NCBI RefSeq assembly: GCF_024623785.1
Contig: NZ_JANKBZ010000017.1
Location: 62,001 to 126,000, forward strand
DNA length: 64,000 bases
Source of the DNA: Archangium lipolyticum
Lineage (GTDB): Bacteria; Myxococcota; Myxococcia; Myxococcales; Myxococcaceae
Direction of reading: 5' to 3'
Shown here: positions 19,680 to 28,911 of the stretch, one piece after another
Numbering within the stretch: position 1 is the stretch's first letter
Layout of the letters: every line of letters begins with the position of its first letter
The notes under the pieces: model-generated
What the model was told of the DNA's origin: nothing
The model's database searches: none
What the model saw: only the letters and a program-made list of their open reading frames with translations
Made by a program: the position numbers and the translations under genes

Positions 19680-21602
19680 ATGGCGCTGCCTTCATCTGCC
19701 GAGACAAGCCAGGACCGTCACGAACCCCCCGGACCCGGAGGAATGGCCTCCTCTGACTCCAAGAAGGCCTCGGGGCTCCTGCGCTGGCTGGACTTCTTCC
19801 TTTCGGAACCCCTGCGCAACGCGCCTCCCTCGGACCTCATTCGTCACCGGGTGCTCATCGGTACCACGTGTTTCATGCTCATGCTCTCCACGCTGTACCT
19901 GGTGAGCACGCTGTTCTCTCCATATGACTCCGCCCCGGGCATCGCGGGCGTGTTGTACGTGGCGACCCTGGTGGCGGCGCGGAAGTCCTCCCGGTTCGAG
20001 GTTCCGGCGGTGATCCTGATCGCAACCATCACGGCCGGCTTCGTGGGGGGGGTCTTCATGAACAGGGCCAACTTCGAGGGTGGCGTGCACGCCGCGAACC
20101 TGCTGCTCCCCGCCTTCGCCGTGTACCTGCTGGGGCCGCGCTGGGCACTGCTCTACACCCTCTTCATCGCGGTGCTCATGGATGTGGTTCACCCCCTCTA
20201 CGTCACACACCATGTCGGCGTCCCCTCCGATTCCTTCTCCCTGTCACGGTTCTGGGTCCGGCACCTCTTCTCGGGCGTCTCGTTCCTGGGCATCTGGGGA
20301 GTCGGTGCGTTGCATAGCACCGCACGGGATGCGGCCCACCGTTCGCTCGAGGAGGCCTTGAAGAAGCTCCAGGACAGCGAGAGCAAGTTGAGCAGCATCA
20401 TCGAGAGCACCGACGACATCGTGGTCTCGACGGACACCGGGGGGCGCATGCTCGTCGCCAATTCGGCCATGAGGAACTTCTTCCAGAAGTTCCTCGGCAC
20501 GCAACCCGAGCCACAGCAGTCGCTCTTCCTCTACCTGAATCCCGAGAGGATCCATCTCTGGAAGGAGCGCTTCGCCCAGGTGCTTCAAGGCCAGCGCCTG
20601 CGCATCGAGGAGACGTACGCGTTCAGGGATACCCGCTTCGTGTTGGACGTCAACCTCCATCCCATCATGGTGGCGGGAGGTCGGGTCACGGGCGTGACGG
20701 TCTTCGGCCGCGACATCACCAGCCGCAAGGAGGCCGAGACCCGGCTGGGAGAGCTGCACCGCACCCTGGTGGATGTCTCCCGCCAGACGGGCATGGCGGA
20801 GATCGCCACCGGCGTGCTCCACAACGTGGGCAACACCCTCAACAGCGTCAACATCTCCACCACCCTCGTCACCGACCAGCTCCGCCGCTCCCGCGTCACC
20901 GGTCTGACCAAGGCCACGGCCCTCCTGCGCGAGCACCTGGCGGATCTCGCCTCCTTCATCACCCGGGATCCCCAGGGACAGCAACTGCCGCCCTATCTCA
21001 TCGCCGTGTCCAACCAACTGGCGGAGGAGCGCGACACCATGCTCAAGGAGATGCAGTCGCTCACCCAGAGCGTGGAGCACATCAAGTCCATCGTCAGCAT
21101 GCAGCAGAGGCACGCGCGCCCCGCGGGCGCGGTGGAGCAGGTGGCGGTGCCCCAGCTCATCGACGAGGCCCTGCGCCTGCACGCCGTCTCCTTCGAGCGG
21201 CTGGCCATCCGCATCGTGCGGGATTACGCCGACGTGCCCCTCATCTTCGTCGACCGGCACAAGCTGCTGCAGATCCTCATCAACCTGCTGAGCAACGCGC
21301 GCCACGCGCTGGTGGACAGCGCGCAACAGGACAAGTGCCTGCGCATCCACGTCCAGCCCGTTCCCGGGGGGGAGCGGCTGCGCATCGACGTGACGGATAA
21401 CGGAGTGGGGATCGCCCCGGAGAACATGGCGCGCCTGTTCTCCCAGGGCTTCACCACCAAGAAGACGGGGCACGGCTTTGGCTTGCACATCAGCGCCCTG
21501 GCCGCCGAGGAGATGAAGGGCCGGCTCACCTGCACCAGCCCCGGCCCCGCTCAGGGCGCCACCTTCACGCTCGAACTGCCCGTGAAGGGCGAAGGTGTCT
21601 AG
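19680..21602 (+). CDS. Membrane sensor histidine kinase with PAS domain
   Basis: 640 residues from ATG 19680 (a TTG five codons earlier is also possible). About six hydrophobic segments lie between residues 45 and 215. A PAS domain follows (IIESTDDIVVSTDTGGRMLVANSAM), closing in GRDITSRKEAE. The phospho-acceptor box is the variant GVLHNVGNTLNSVN, typical of a subclass of kinases whose H-box lacks the usual HELRxP. The ATPase has INLLSNARHAL, DNGVGI and GFGLHISALAAEEM. No response regulator gene is nearby. It is divergent from another kinase and followed at 42 bases by a convergent SDR. Confidence 0.9.
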   Translation: MALPSSAETSQDRHEPPGPGGMASSDSKKASGLLRWLDFFLSEPLRNAPPSDLIRHRVLIGTTCFMLMLSTLYLVSTLFSPYDSAPGIAGVLYVATLVAARKSSRFEVPAVILIATITAGFVGGVFMNRANFEGGVHAANLLLPAFAVYLLGPRWALLYTLFIAVLMDVVHPLYVTHHVGVPSDSFSLSRFWVRHLFSGVSFLGIWGVGALHSTARDAAHRSLEEALKKLQDSESKLSSIIESTDDIVVSTDTGGRMLVANSAMRNFFQKFLGTQPEPQQSLFLYLNPERIHLWKERFAQVLQGQRLRIEETYAFRDTRFVLDVNLHPIMVAGGRVTGVTVFGRDITSRKEAETRLGELHRTLVDVSRQTGMAEIATGVLHNVGNTLNSVNISTTLVTDQLRRSRVTGLTKATALLREHLADLASFITRDPQGQQLPPYLIAVSNQLAEERDTMLKEMQSLTQSVEHIKSIVSMQQRHARPAGAVEQVAVPQLIDEALRLHAVSFERLAIRIVRDYADVPLIFVDRHKLLQILINLLSNARHALVDSAQQDKCLRIHVQPVPGGERLRIDVTDNGVGIAPENMARLFSQGFTTKKTGHGFGLHISALAAEEMKGRLTCTSPGPAQGATFTLELPVKGEGV

Positions 21603-21644
21603 AGATGTCTCACTTCCAGGCCCGTGAAGTCGTCGCCCTTGCGC

Positions 21645-22454
21645 CTACTTCGGCAACAAGGCGCTCATCTGGTTGTAGATGAAACGCGCTGCACGCTGGG
21701 GATTCAGTCTGTAGACGGCATCCATGAGCCTGGCATCGGCTCCCACCAGGACGCGGTAGCGGTTGTTCTCGATGCCCTCGAGGATGATCCGCGCGGCCTT
21801 GTCAGGCGCCAGCATCTTGGGCAGAGGCCCCTCTCCGCCCTTCATCTGCAGGCTATCCATCACACCAGAGTTCACCGCGATGTTCGTGCCGATCGCTCCC
21901 GGGAAGACCACTGTGACCTTCACGTTCGTGCCCAGGAGCTCCGAGCTCAAGCCTTCCGTCAGGAGCTTCACGGCCGCCTTGGTTGCCCCGTAGATGGTCT
22001 GTCCTGGCACGGGCAGGAATCCACCCATGCTGGAGATGTTCGTGATGTGCGCCTCCGGGCGTGCGAGCAGGTGCGGCAGGAACGCCTTGGTCATGTAGAG
22101 CGTTCCGTACAGGTTGACGTTCATCACCCGATCGATCGCCGCGTAATCGAGGTCCTTCAACCTGACAAAGGGTTGGATGACGCCAGCATTGTTGATGATG
22201 CCGTCGACAGCCCCGAAGCGGGAGATGACCTGGCCTGGGAGCGCATCCACCGCTGCGCGGTCCGTGATGTTCGTGATGTAGGTGGCCAGCCTGTCCTGGT
22301 TCTTCCCCGCCAGCTGGCGTGTCTCTTCAAGGGCAGACGCGTTGATGTCGACAGCGGCGACGCTCGCGCCTTTTGACAGAAGCGCCAGGACAAGCTCCCG
22401 GCCCATTCCGTTTCCGCCGCCGGTTACAACGACAACCTTGTTCTGGACCTTCAT
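21645..22454 (-). CDS. SDR family oxidoreductase
   Basis: 269 residues. A classical SDR with TGGGNGMGRELV (cofactor glycine motif), NNAG (residues about 88-91), the catalytic Ser in ISSMGG and the YxxxK pair in YGATKAAVK. It likely uses NAD(P)H to reduce or oxidise a hydroxyl on an unknown lipid-like substrate; many SDRs of this size and C-terminus are annotated as acyl-lipid or steroid dehydrogenases. It is monocistronic. The start ATG at 22454 is close to the family norm. Confidence 0.9.
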   Translation of the reverse strand: MKVQNKVVVVTGGGNGMGRELVLALLSKGASVAAVDINASALEETRQLAGKNQDRLATYITNITDRAAVDALPGQVISRFGAVDGIINNAGVIQPFVRLKDLDYAAIDRVMNVNLYGTLYMTKAFLPHLLARPEAHITNISSMGGFLPVPGQTIYGATKAAVKLLTEGLSSELLGTNVKVTVVFPGAIGTNIAVNSGVMDSLQMKGGEGPLPKMLAPDKAARIILEGIENNRYRVLVGADARLMDAVYRLNPQRAARFIYNQMSALLPK

Positions 22455-22583
22455 GGCCTTGCGCTCCCTCGAGCTGTTCCGCCGGAGGGGGCATGGGCCT
22501 CCCTTCCGCGCTTTTGACTGACATGTCTATCAACCAAAAAGCTCGGGAGCAAGGCTGGGGTGCGCACTCCGGCACCTCGCGCT

Positions 22584-24302
22584 TCAAGCCGGCTGGAGGA
22601 AGCGTCCGTCGACGAGGTGCTCGATGACCTCGCGCGCCGAGCCCGGGTCGAGCTTCAACTTCGCCCCCAGGTGTGTCACCGCGTTGGCGACCGTCGTCGG
22701 GCGCTCGAAGGTGGCCAGGGTGGTCAGGAGGATCCTCCCGTCCTCGCCCTGATCCAGCGTCGGGTCGGTGAATCTTCGCGGGCTGAGCGAAGGCGCGCAG
22801 ACCAGGGATGTTCCCTCCACCGACCGTACGACGGTCACCTGTTCCTGCGCGACCTTCGCGGGAACCCGGTGAGGTCCCAGCCAATCACCGAGCTTGAACT
22901 GAAGGGTCGATGGGGCGGTGTTCAACAGGCGCGTGCGTCCGTTGATGGGAACCCTGCGCTTCGTCTCCTCGTGCTTCCGCGCGAGGGCATCCACGTGCTC
23001 CGACGTGCGCTGCACCGCCTTCTCGAGCGCCGTGTCGCGGAAGCGAATCATCGGTACCGACACGTCGCCGGGCTCGCGCTGCTCGAAGTACTCGAGGAAC
23101 TCCGAGAACGTTCGCGCTTCGGTCTCCATGTCGAACCGTGCCGGGTGCTCGGTGACGAGCGCACCCGGCTGGGCTTCGAGCCGCTGGTAGCCCACCAGGC
23201 AGTCGAGGCTGATCATTCGCTCCACCAGGCGGACTTCCTCCTTGAGCGTGGCGGCGCTGGCGAAGGGGAGTCCCGCGATTCCAGAGACCTCGATGTCCAG
23301 GTTCTCGTGGCGGCGGCAGCCGTCGATGATCTCGAGCAGCTGCTGGTCCGATGCACACGGCTTGAGCAGGCCACGCCGCATCTGCTCGTGCCGCTGCTGT
23401 TCCGAGAAGCAGCCGATGTCGAGCACCATGTGGACGTGCTCGAAGGCTCCCGCCAGGGCGTCGATGAGCTCCATCCGGGCCACGCCCCACAGGAAATACA
23501 TGCAGGAGTGGCGTGAGAGATCGACTCCCGCCCAGGTGCCTTGCAGGAACCCGGCCGAGCTTCCCGAGAAGTCATAACGGAACTGCCACGTCCGGGGAGC
23601 GATCTCCTGGTGGTCGCGGCGCACACTCTCCTCGGAGCGCAGAAACGGCTTCGCGCGTCCGAAGGCCGCCTTCTGGTTGCCGCGGGCTCCACCGCAATAG
23701 AGGCAGTTCTCGCCGCAACCCTTGCCGGGCGCGACCCACCCCGAGAAGGCATGGCGATCCTGGTGGCTCAGGAAGATGTCGTCGAAGTGCGAGTAGTAGA
23801 TGTCCTCGCTGTTCGTGGCGCCTTGCACGTACTCCAGGGGCAACCGGCGCGGGGTGCCATCCGGAGCCCGGGTGACGCAGTTGGGAGGGGAGGGCTCTCC
23901 CTGGCAGAGCGCCAGCAGCGGCCTCTCGCCGTCGCCCAGGACGATGTGATCGATGCAGTCGAACGCGCTCAGCTCCCGCCACCAGTACGACGCGGTGTTG
24001 CCGCCCACCACGATCCGGATCTCGGGGTCGATCGCGCGCAGCGTCCGAGCCAGGAGCAGCGCGCGGTGGACGTGATGGAACCATTTGAGGCTGATCCCGA
24101 CGAGCCGGGGGCGCACGCGCGCCACCAGGGCCTCGAGCGAGCGAGTCACCTCCTGCTCGGATTCGTCTCCGTCGTAGAGCCGGACGAAGGCCTCGATTCC
24201 ACCGCGTCGCAGGTAGCCCGCGAGGTAGAGGATTCCACAGGTTGCCTCGCCGGTTCCGGCGCCGACAAGGAGGACTGGAGAGAGAACGCGACGGCCTTGC
24301 AT
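22584..24302 (-). CDS. B12-binding-type radical SAM protein with C-terminal winged-helix-like domain
   Basis: 572 residues. Residues about 5-135 look like a cobalamin-binding Rossmann domain (VVGGNTASYW, HIVLGDGE), although the usual DxHxxG cobalamin motif is not evident. The radical SAM cluster motif is CGENCLYC (Cys196, Cys200, Cys203; CxxxCxxC). A TIM-barrel region follows to about residue 430. The last 90 residues (LLTTLATFERPTTVANAV to VDGRFLQPA) look like a winged-helix or PqqD-like domain of the kind that recruits peptide substrates. No precursor peptide or partner gene is recognised within 500 bases. The reaction is unknown. Confidence 0.8.
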   Translation of the reverse strand: MQGRRVLSPVLLVGAGTGEATCGILYLAGYLRRGGIEAFVRLYDGDESEQEVTRSLEALVARVRPRLVGISLKWFHHVHRALLLARTLRAIDPEIRIVVGGNTASYWWRELSAFDCIDHIVLGDGERPLLALCQGEPSPPNCVTRAPDGTPRRLPLEYVQGATNSEDIYYSHFDDIFLSHQDRHAFSGWVAPGKGCGENCLYCGGARGNQKAAFGRAKPFLRSEESVRRDHQEIAPRTWQFRYDFSGSSAGFLQGTWAGVDLSRHSCMYFLWGVARMELIDALAGAFEHVHMVLDIGCFSEQQRHEQMRRGLLKPCASDQQLLEIIDGCRRHENLDIEVSGIAGLPFASAATLKEEVRLVERMISLDCLVGYQRLEAQPGALVTEHPARFDMETEARTFSEFLEYFEQREPGDVSVPMIRFRDTALEKAVQRTSEHVDALARKHEETKRRVPINGRTRLLNTAPSTLQFKLGDWLGPHRVPAKVAQEQVTVVRSVEGTSLVCAPSLSPRRFTDPTLDQGEDGRILLTTLATFERPTTVANAVTHLGAKLKLDPGSAREVIEHLVDGRFLQPA

Positions 24303-24385
24303 GAGACGAACCCCGACCTTCCGAACACCGCGAGTATAGAGGGTCCCGGGACGAGGCGTACGAGTGGGCTTGCTTGCCCCTGTGC

Positions 24386-25279
24386 CTACGCCCCGGACAG
24401 CAGCGTGCGCTCATCGCGGAAGAGCTCGAACAGATGGTCCGCCACCGCCCTCACCCGGAGGGTCCGGGCCGCATCGCGGCGCATCAGTATCCAGACCTCG
24501 CGGTCGGGCGGAAGCGGGCCGAACGGGATCCGCACGAGGCCCGGGTAGCACGAGGCCAGGAAGCAGGGCAGCAGCACGATGCCGTATCCGGCCTGCGCGG
24601 CCGCCGCTTGAGCCTGGAGGCTGTTGCTGCGGAAGACGAACCGATGGTTGGGAAAGCGTGCCGCCATCCAGGCCGCCTCGGTTGCCTGATCGTCTGCTCC
24701 ATACCCGACGAGGGGGGGCTGTTCGCGGGAGAGAAGGGCATCGCGCTTTCGAGCGGGAGCGAAGAAGCCATAACCCACCGTGGCGGCCCGTCGGGAGAGC
24801 AGGTCGCTGTCCGCGGGCCGGCCGAGCCGGATCGCGATGTCGGCCTCCGAGCGGGACAAGCTGAGCACCCGCGTCTCGGCGATGAGCTCGACGTCGAGCC
24901 CTGGATGGCGGTCATGCAGCGTTCCCAACCGCTCCACCAGGAAGCCATGGGCCAGGGAGCGGGACGTCGTGAGCCGCACCGGTCCCCTTGGACCGTCATG
25001 GGCATCGAGGCGGCGCTGCACCACCTGCGCGGCCTCCTCCATCGTGGTCGCTTGCGCCAACACGGTCGCGCCATCGGCGGTGAGCTCGAAGCCGTCTGGT
25101 TTCCGAACGAGCAGCGGCCTGCCGAGCTGGCGCTCCAGCCCCTCGACACGCCGCGCGACCGTCGAGCGGGCGGCACCCAGTGCCCGGCTCGCGGCGGCAA
25201 GACTGCCGTGCCGGGCCAGGGCCGCGAAGTGGCGGAGGTCGTCCCAATCCAACGGGGGTGTGCGTTTTTCGGCAGGCAT
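24386..25279 (-). CDS. LysR-family transcriptional regulator
   Basis: 297 residues. The HTH lies at about residues 18-40 (AALARHGSLAAASRALGAARSTVARRV, a landmark only), followed by an effector domain (GPVRLTTSRSLAHGFLV; SEADIAIRLGRP). It is divergent from the carbon-nitrogen hydrolase gene with 123 bases between them and probably regulates it. It belongs to the same subgroup (DLVRLTTT.. / ADIAIRLGRP) as the LysR genes at 58650 and 62026. Confidence 0.9.
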   Translation of the reverse strand: MPAEKRTPPLDWDDLRHFAALARHGSLAAASRALGAARSTVARRVEGLERQLGRPLLVRKPDGFELTADGATVLAQATTMEEAAQVVQRRLDAHDGPRGPVRLTTSRSLAHGFLVERLGTLHDRHPGLDVELIAETRVLSLSRSEADIAIRLGRPADSDLLSRRAATVGYGFFAPARKRDALLSREQPPLVGYGADDQATEAAWMAARFPNHRFVFRSNSLQAQAAAAQAGYGIVLLPCFLASCYPGLVRIPFGPLPPDREVWILMRRDAARTLRVRAVADHLFELFRDERTLLSGA

Positions 25280-25402
25280 GGGGCAAAGGTCGACAGTTTA
25301 CCGGGACGGGCCTCGTTTTGGATGCTCCCTTTCGCGCCGAGACCGGCCTCCGAGCCGGCGGCACGGTCCACGGGCGCATCCTGACAGAGGGGAGTTCGAG
25401 CC

Positions 25403-26392
25403 ATGACGAGCGTACGGGTCGCTTCGGTGCAGTTCCAGCATAGACCGGGCGATAAAGCCTACAACCTCGAGCGCATCCGGTACTTCACCGGCCTGGCCTC
25501 CGCCAGCGGGGTCAACCTGATCGCCTTTCCGGAGATGTGCGTGACGGGCTACTGGCATGTTCGCAACCTCGATCGGGATGGCATCTCGGCCCTGGCCGAG
25601 CCCATTCCGTCTGGTCCCTCGGTCGACGTTCTCCGTGCTCTGGCTCGCGAACACGACCTCGTGCTGGGCGCTGGCTTGATCGAGGAGGGCGCCGACGGCC
25701 GCTTCTACAACGCCTATGCCGTCTGTCTCCCGGATGGGACGGTTCATACCCATCGCAAGCTCCACGCATTCGAGAGTGAGCATATCGCGAGTGGCGATCG
25801 CCATACCGTCTTCGAAACGCCGCTGGGAATCCGGGTTGGAGTCCTGATCTGCTGGGACAACAACCTCGTCGAGAACGCCCGCGCGACAGCGCTCCTGGGT
25901 GCTGACGTGCTCCTGGCACCGCATCAGACTGGCGGGACGAATTCGCGCAGCCCGCACGCCATGGGACGGATCGACCCCGAGCTCTGGCGCCGGAGAGCGG
26001 AAGACCCCGGCGCCATCGAGGCTGAATTCCGCGGTCCGAAGGGGCGGGAGTGGCTGATGCGCTGGCTCCCGGCACGTGCCCACGATAACGGCATGTTCCT
26101 CGTGTTCAGCAATGGCGTCGGCCAGGACGACGATGAGGTCCGGACCGGCAACGCGATGATCCTCGATCCCTATGGCCGCATCCTGGTGGAGACCTGGCGG
26201 GCGGGTGACGACATGGTGGTGGCGGACCTCGACATTGGCCTGCTCCCGCTGTGCACCGGGCGCCGCTGGATTCGAGGCCGGCGTCCCGAGTTGTACGGCA
26301 TGTTGGCCGAGCACAGGGGGGACGAGCTGGAGCCCCGGCAGGCTCGCTTCTCTCCCGAGCCCACGGTGGCGCACCGCCGCGATCCGGCGTGA
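25403..26392 (+). CDS. Carbon-nitrogen hydrolase (nitrilase superfamily)
   Basis: 329 residues with the complete Glu-Lys-Cys triad: Glu44 in AFPEMCVTGY, Lys119 in THRKLHAFE, Cys150 in VLICWDNN. The length and the C-terminal insert (about 180-215) resemble the amidase/beta-ureidopropionase and N-carbamoyl-amino-acid hydrolase branches rather than aliphatic nitrilases. It would hydrolyse a non-peptide C-N bond in the cytoplasm. The divergent LysR gene is its likely regulator. A LysE-type exporter gene follows at 65 bases. Exact substrate not predictable. Confidence 0.88.
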   Translation: MTSVRVASVQFQHRPGDKAYNLERIRYFTGLASASGVNLIAFPEMCVTGYWHVRNLDRDGISALAEPIPSGPSVDVLRALAREHDLVLGAGLIEEGADGRFYNAYAVCLPDGTVHTHRKLHAFESEHIASGDRHTVFETPLGIRVGVLICWDNNLVENARATALLGADVLLAPHQTGGTNSRSPHAMGRIDPELWRRRAEDPGAIEAEFRGPKGREWLMRWLPARAHDNGMFLVFSNGVGQDDDEVRTGNAMILDPYGRILVETWRAGDDMVVADLDIGLLPLCTGRRWIRGRRPELYGMLAEHRGDELEPRQARFSPEPTVAHRRDPA

Positions 26393-26457
26393 CGCCACAG
26401 GCGCATTTTGTTCAATACCCCGGCCCGCCCACCTCCCTACGCTTGCCTTCGAACCCA

Positions 26458-27066
26458 ATGGCTTTGAAGGTCGATATGAATCTTTCCCTGTCCATGGCCG
26501 CGTTCGCGCTGGCCTTGTCCATTACCCCTGGCCCTGTCAACGTGGTCGCTCTGAGCGCGGGTGCCCGCCATGGTTTGCGCGCCAGTCTGCGCCATGTGTT
26601 TGGTGCGACCCTGGGCTTCACCCTCTTGCTGCTGGCCATCGGCCTGGGTCTGCACGAAGCCTTCATGACCTGGCCGTGGCTCGCCAGTAGCCTGCGCCTG
26701 GCGGGAGTCGTCTACCTGCTGTACTTGACCTGGAAGCTCTGGTCGGACGACGGCCAGCTGGGGGGCGCCAACGACGACACCCGGCCTGGCTACTGGAGCG
26801 GAGCCTTGATGCAGTGGCTCAACCCGAAAGCCTGGCTGGCCTGCGTGGCCGGTATGGGCGCCTTCGCCGCGGGCGGTCGGGTCGCGGTGATCGGGCGCTT
26901 CGCGGCCATCTATTTCGTGGTGTGCTACCTGTCCATCGCCTGCTGGGCCGCGGTGGGCAACTCCATCCGGCACTGGGTCGACAACCCCACCAGGTTGCGC
27001 CGTTTCAACCGGGCCATGGCCCTGCTGCTCGCTAGCTGCGCCTTCTATCTGCTGCTGGCCTGGTAA
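26458..27066 (+). CDS. LysE/RhtB family amino-acid exporter
   Basis: 202 residues from ATG 26458. It starts with the family signature ALSITPGPVNVVALSAGARHG and has six hydrophobic segments ending in the C-terminal helix ALLLASCAFYLLLAW. WLNPKAWLACVAGMGAF is a second conserved family feature. It would export an amino acid or derivative across the inner membrane. Its 3' end overlaps by 22 bases the end of a convergent AraC gene, a pair often found together, where the AraC protein regulates the exporter. Confidence 0.9.
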   Translation: MALKVDMNLSLSMAAFALALSITPGPVNVVALSAGARHGLRASLRHVFGATLGFTLLLLAIGLGLHEAFMTWPWLASSLRLAGVVYLLYLTWKLWSDDGQLGGANDDTRPGYWSGALMQWLNPKAWLACVAGMGAFAAGGRVAVIGRFAAIYFVVCYLSIACWAAVGNSIRHWVDNPTRLRRFNRAMALLLASCAFYLLLAW

Positions 27067-27869
27067 TGCCCGGGAGTCGCGGCCAGGTAGCGCTTGAAGG
27101 TGCGTTGCAGGTGGGCCTGATCCGCGAACCCGGCGGCCTGGGCCACTTCGGCGATCGGCCGGCCCTGGCGCAGCTGGCGACGGGCGTACTGGATGCGGCC
27201 ATTGACCACGAATTCGTGCGGCGTCAATCCATAGCGCCGCTTGAAGGTGCGGATCAGGTGTGACGCCGACAACCCGGCCGCGGCGCAGATGTCGTCGAGG
27301 GAGATCGGTTCCAGACAATGCTCGCGGATGTACTGCTCGGCCCGCCGCAGCCGGGGGTCGCAGGCCGGCATTTCAGTACCCCTTGATGAAAGGGCCGTGT
27401 GCAATTGGTCGGCGAAGGTGACCAACGCCTGCTCCCGGGCCAGTGAGTCCTGTGCTTCGTCGGCCAGTATCCGATAGAGGCCCAGGATCTGCTGGTGTAG
27501 AGCGGGCGCCTGGCTTTGTTTCACCGCGAAGGGATGAAAGTCGGCGTTGGCTCCCAGCCCCAGCTCCACCTGGCGGGCGCCAAACCATGCCGCATCAATG
27601 TAGAGCATCAGATACGCCCAGGGCTCATTGCCGATGGGATTGCAGGCATGCACGTCACCCGGGTTCATGATGACCGTGCTACCCGCTCCGACCACCTCCT
27701 GCCAGTGCCCGTTACGGTAGGTGCTGCGCCCGCCCACCACGGCGCCAACCGAGAAACTCTCGTGCGCATGGGCGGCGTGGCACAAGGTGCGACCATCGGC
27801 CACGACCCGGGCTTCGACCCAGGGAAGTCGTGGGTCGCGCCAGAATCGAGATGGACTGGTGATCGCCAT
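27045..27869 (-). CDS. AraC-family transcriptional regulator
   Basis: 274 residues from ATG 27869; a longer in-frame reading adds Arg/Ala-rich sequence without conservation. The N-terminal cupin-like effector domain (AHAHESFSVGAVVGGRSTYR; VIMNPGDVHACNP) is typical of AraC_binding. The C-terminal double HTH is at about residues 170-270 (LDDICAAAGLSASHLIRTFKRRYG; AQAAGFADQAHLQRTFKRY). It is convergent with and overlaps the LysE exporter gene and is a likely partner. The effector is probably an amino acid. Confidence 0.9.
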   Translation of the reverse strand: MAITSPSRFWRDPRLPWVEARVVADGRTLCHAAHAHESFSVGAVVGGRSTYRNGHWQEVVGAGSTVIMNPGDVHACNPIGNEPWAYLMLYIDAAWFGARQVELGLGANADFHPFAVKQSQAPALHQQILGLYRILADEAQDSLAREQALVTFADQLHTALSSRGTEMPACDPRLRRAEQYIREHCLEPISLDDICAAAGLSASHLIRTFKRRYGLTPHEFVVNGRIQYARRQLRQGRPIAEVAQAAGFADQAHLQRTFKRYLAATPGHYQASSR

Positions 27870-27934
27870 GACGAACTCCTTCTCCGAGGGGCTCACGATT
27901 CGCCGAATAGCAGGGGGCTGACGTGTTCGGCGCG

Positions 27935-28813
27935 CTACGCGCGAGGCGCCATGCGCCGTGGATCCGGCTCGCCCTGCTCGATGGGTAGCGCCGGGTCGCG
28001 CGACCACTCGTTCCACGAACCGAAGTAGAGGTGCACGTCGTCGAAGCCGGCCTCCTTCATCGCCACCAGCGTGTTCGAGGCCCGCGCCCCCTTGAAGCAG
28101 TAGAGGTAGACCCTGGCCTCGGGCTGGATGCCGACGGACGCGCAGAGCGAGCGCACCTCATCCTTCGAGATGAACAGGGGGATGTCGTCCTGCTTGCGCA
28201 TCATCTGGTACCACTCGATCCACACCGAGCCAGGGATGCGTCCCTTGCGAGGACAGAAGTCGGCCCCATAGGGCGAGGAGCTGGCCCCCACCCATTCGTC
28301 CTGGTCTCGCACGTCGAGCAGTACCACGGACGGGTCCTTCAAGGCCCGTAGCATCTCGTTCCGGTCGATCATCAGCCCGGGTTTCGGATCGAGTGGGAAC
28401 CGCTTCGGCTCGGGCTCCACGGGCTCCGTCGAGAGTGGCAGCTCCTCCTTCATCCAGGCCCGGAGCCCACCGTGGAGGATGGCCACCCTCGGATATCCGA
28501 GGTACTTCAGCAGGAAGTAGCCACGACAGGACTGCCCATAACCGTTGTTCATCGCATCTTCGTAGATGACCGCAGTCTCCTTGCCCGAGAGCCCCGCCTT
28601 GCCGAAGAGGTCCGCGAACGTCTGCTGCATCGCCGCGAGCCCCTCCGGCGTGGAGTCCGACAGGTAGGTGAACACGTCCCGGACGTTGACCGCTCCGGGG
28701 ATGTGCCCGGCGGCGTATTCCTCGGGGGAGCGGGTGTCGATGATGACGAGGTTCTCTTCGCGAGCTCGTGCTTGGGCGAGCTCGCGAGGTGACAGCAGCA
28801 GCTTCTGGCTCAT
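27935..28813 (-). CDS. Two-domain rhodanese-type sulfurtransferase
   Basis: 292 residues. The start is ATG 28813, which sits 3 bases after GGAGGAG; a TTG upstream overlaps that ribosome site. Two rhodanese domains are present: residues about 8-130 (VIIDTRSPEEYAAGHIPGAV) and 155-285 (VLLDVRDQDEW; IPGSVWIEW). The catalytic Cys is in the second domain loop YCFKGARASNT. The first domain is the inactive structural one. The family comprises thiosulfate and 3-mercaptopyruvate sulfurtransferases; the active loop cannot decide between them. It is monocistronic. Confidence 0.9.
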   Translation of the reverse strand: MSQKLLLSPRELAQARAREENLVIIDTRSPEEYAAGHIPGAVNVRDVFTYLSDSTPEGLAAMQQTFADLFGKAGLSGKETAVIYEDAMNNGYGQSCRGYFLLKYLGYPRVAILHGGLRAWMKEELPLSTEPVEPEPKRFPLDPKPGLMIDRNEMLRALKDPSVVLLDVRDQDEWVGASSSPYGADFCPRKGRIPGSVWIEWYQMMRKQDDIPLFISKDEVRSLCASVGIQPEARVYLYCFKGARASNTLVAMKEAGFDDVHLYFGSWNEWSRDPALPIEQGEPDPRRMAPRA

Positions 28814-28911
28814 GGTCTCCTCCAATGGGGTAGGGGAGACGCATGATAGGCGAGGAGGAGGCTCCCAGGGGTTTTCTCCGCGCGGTACGGTCCTCCTCTA
28901 CCTCGAGAGCC

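Noticed and set aside
22522-22627. Short plus-strand ORF that could be a precursor peptide for the radical SAM enzyme
   Set aside because: It overlaps the end of the radical SAM gene on the opposite strand, has no leader or core pattern, and no ribosome site.
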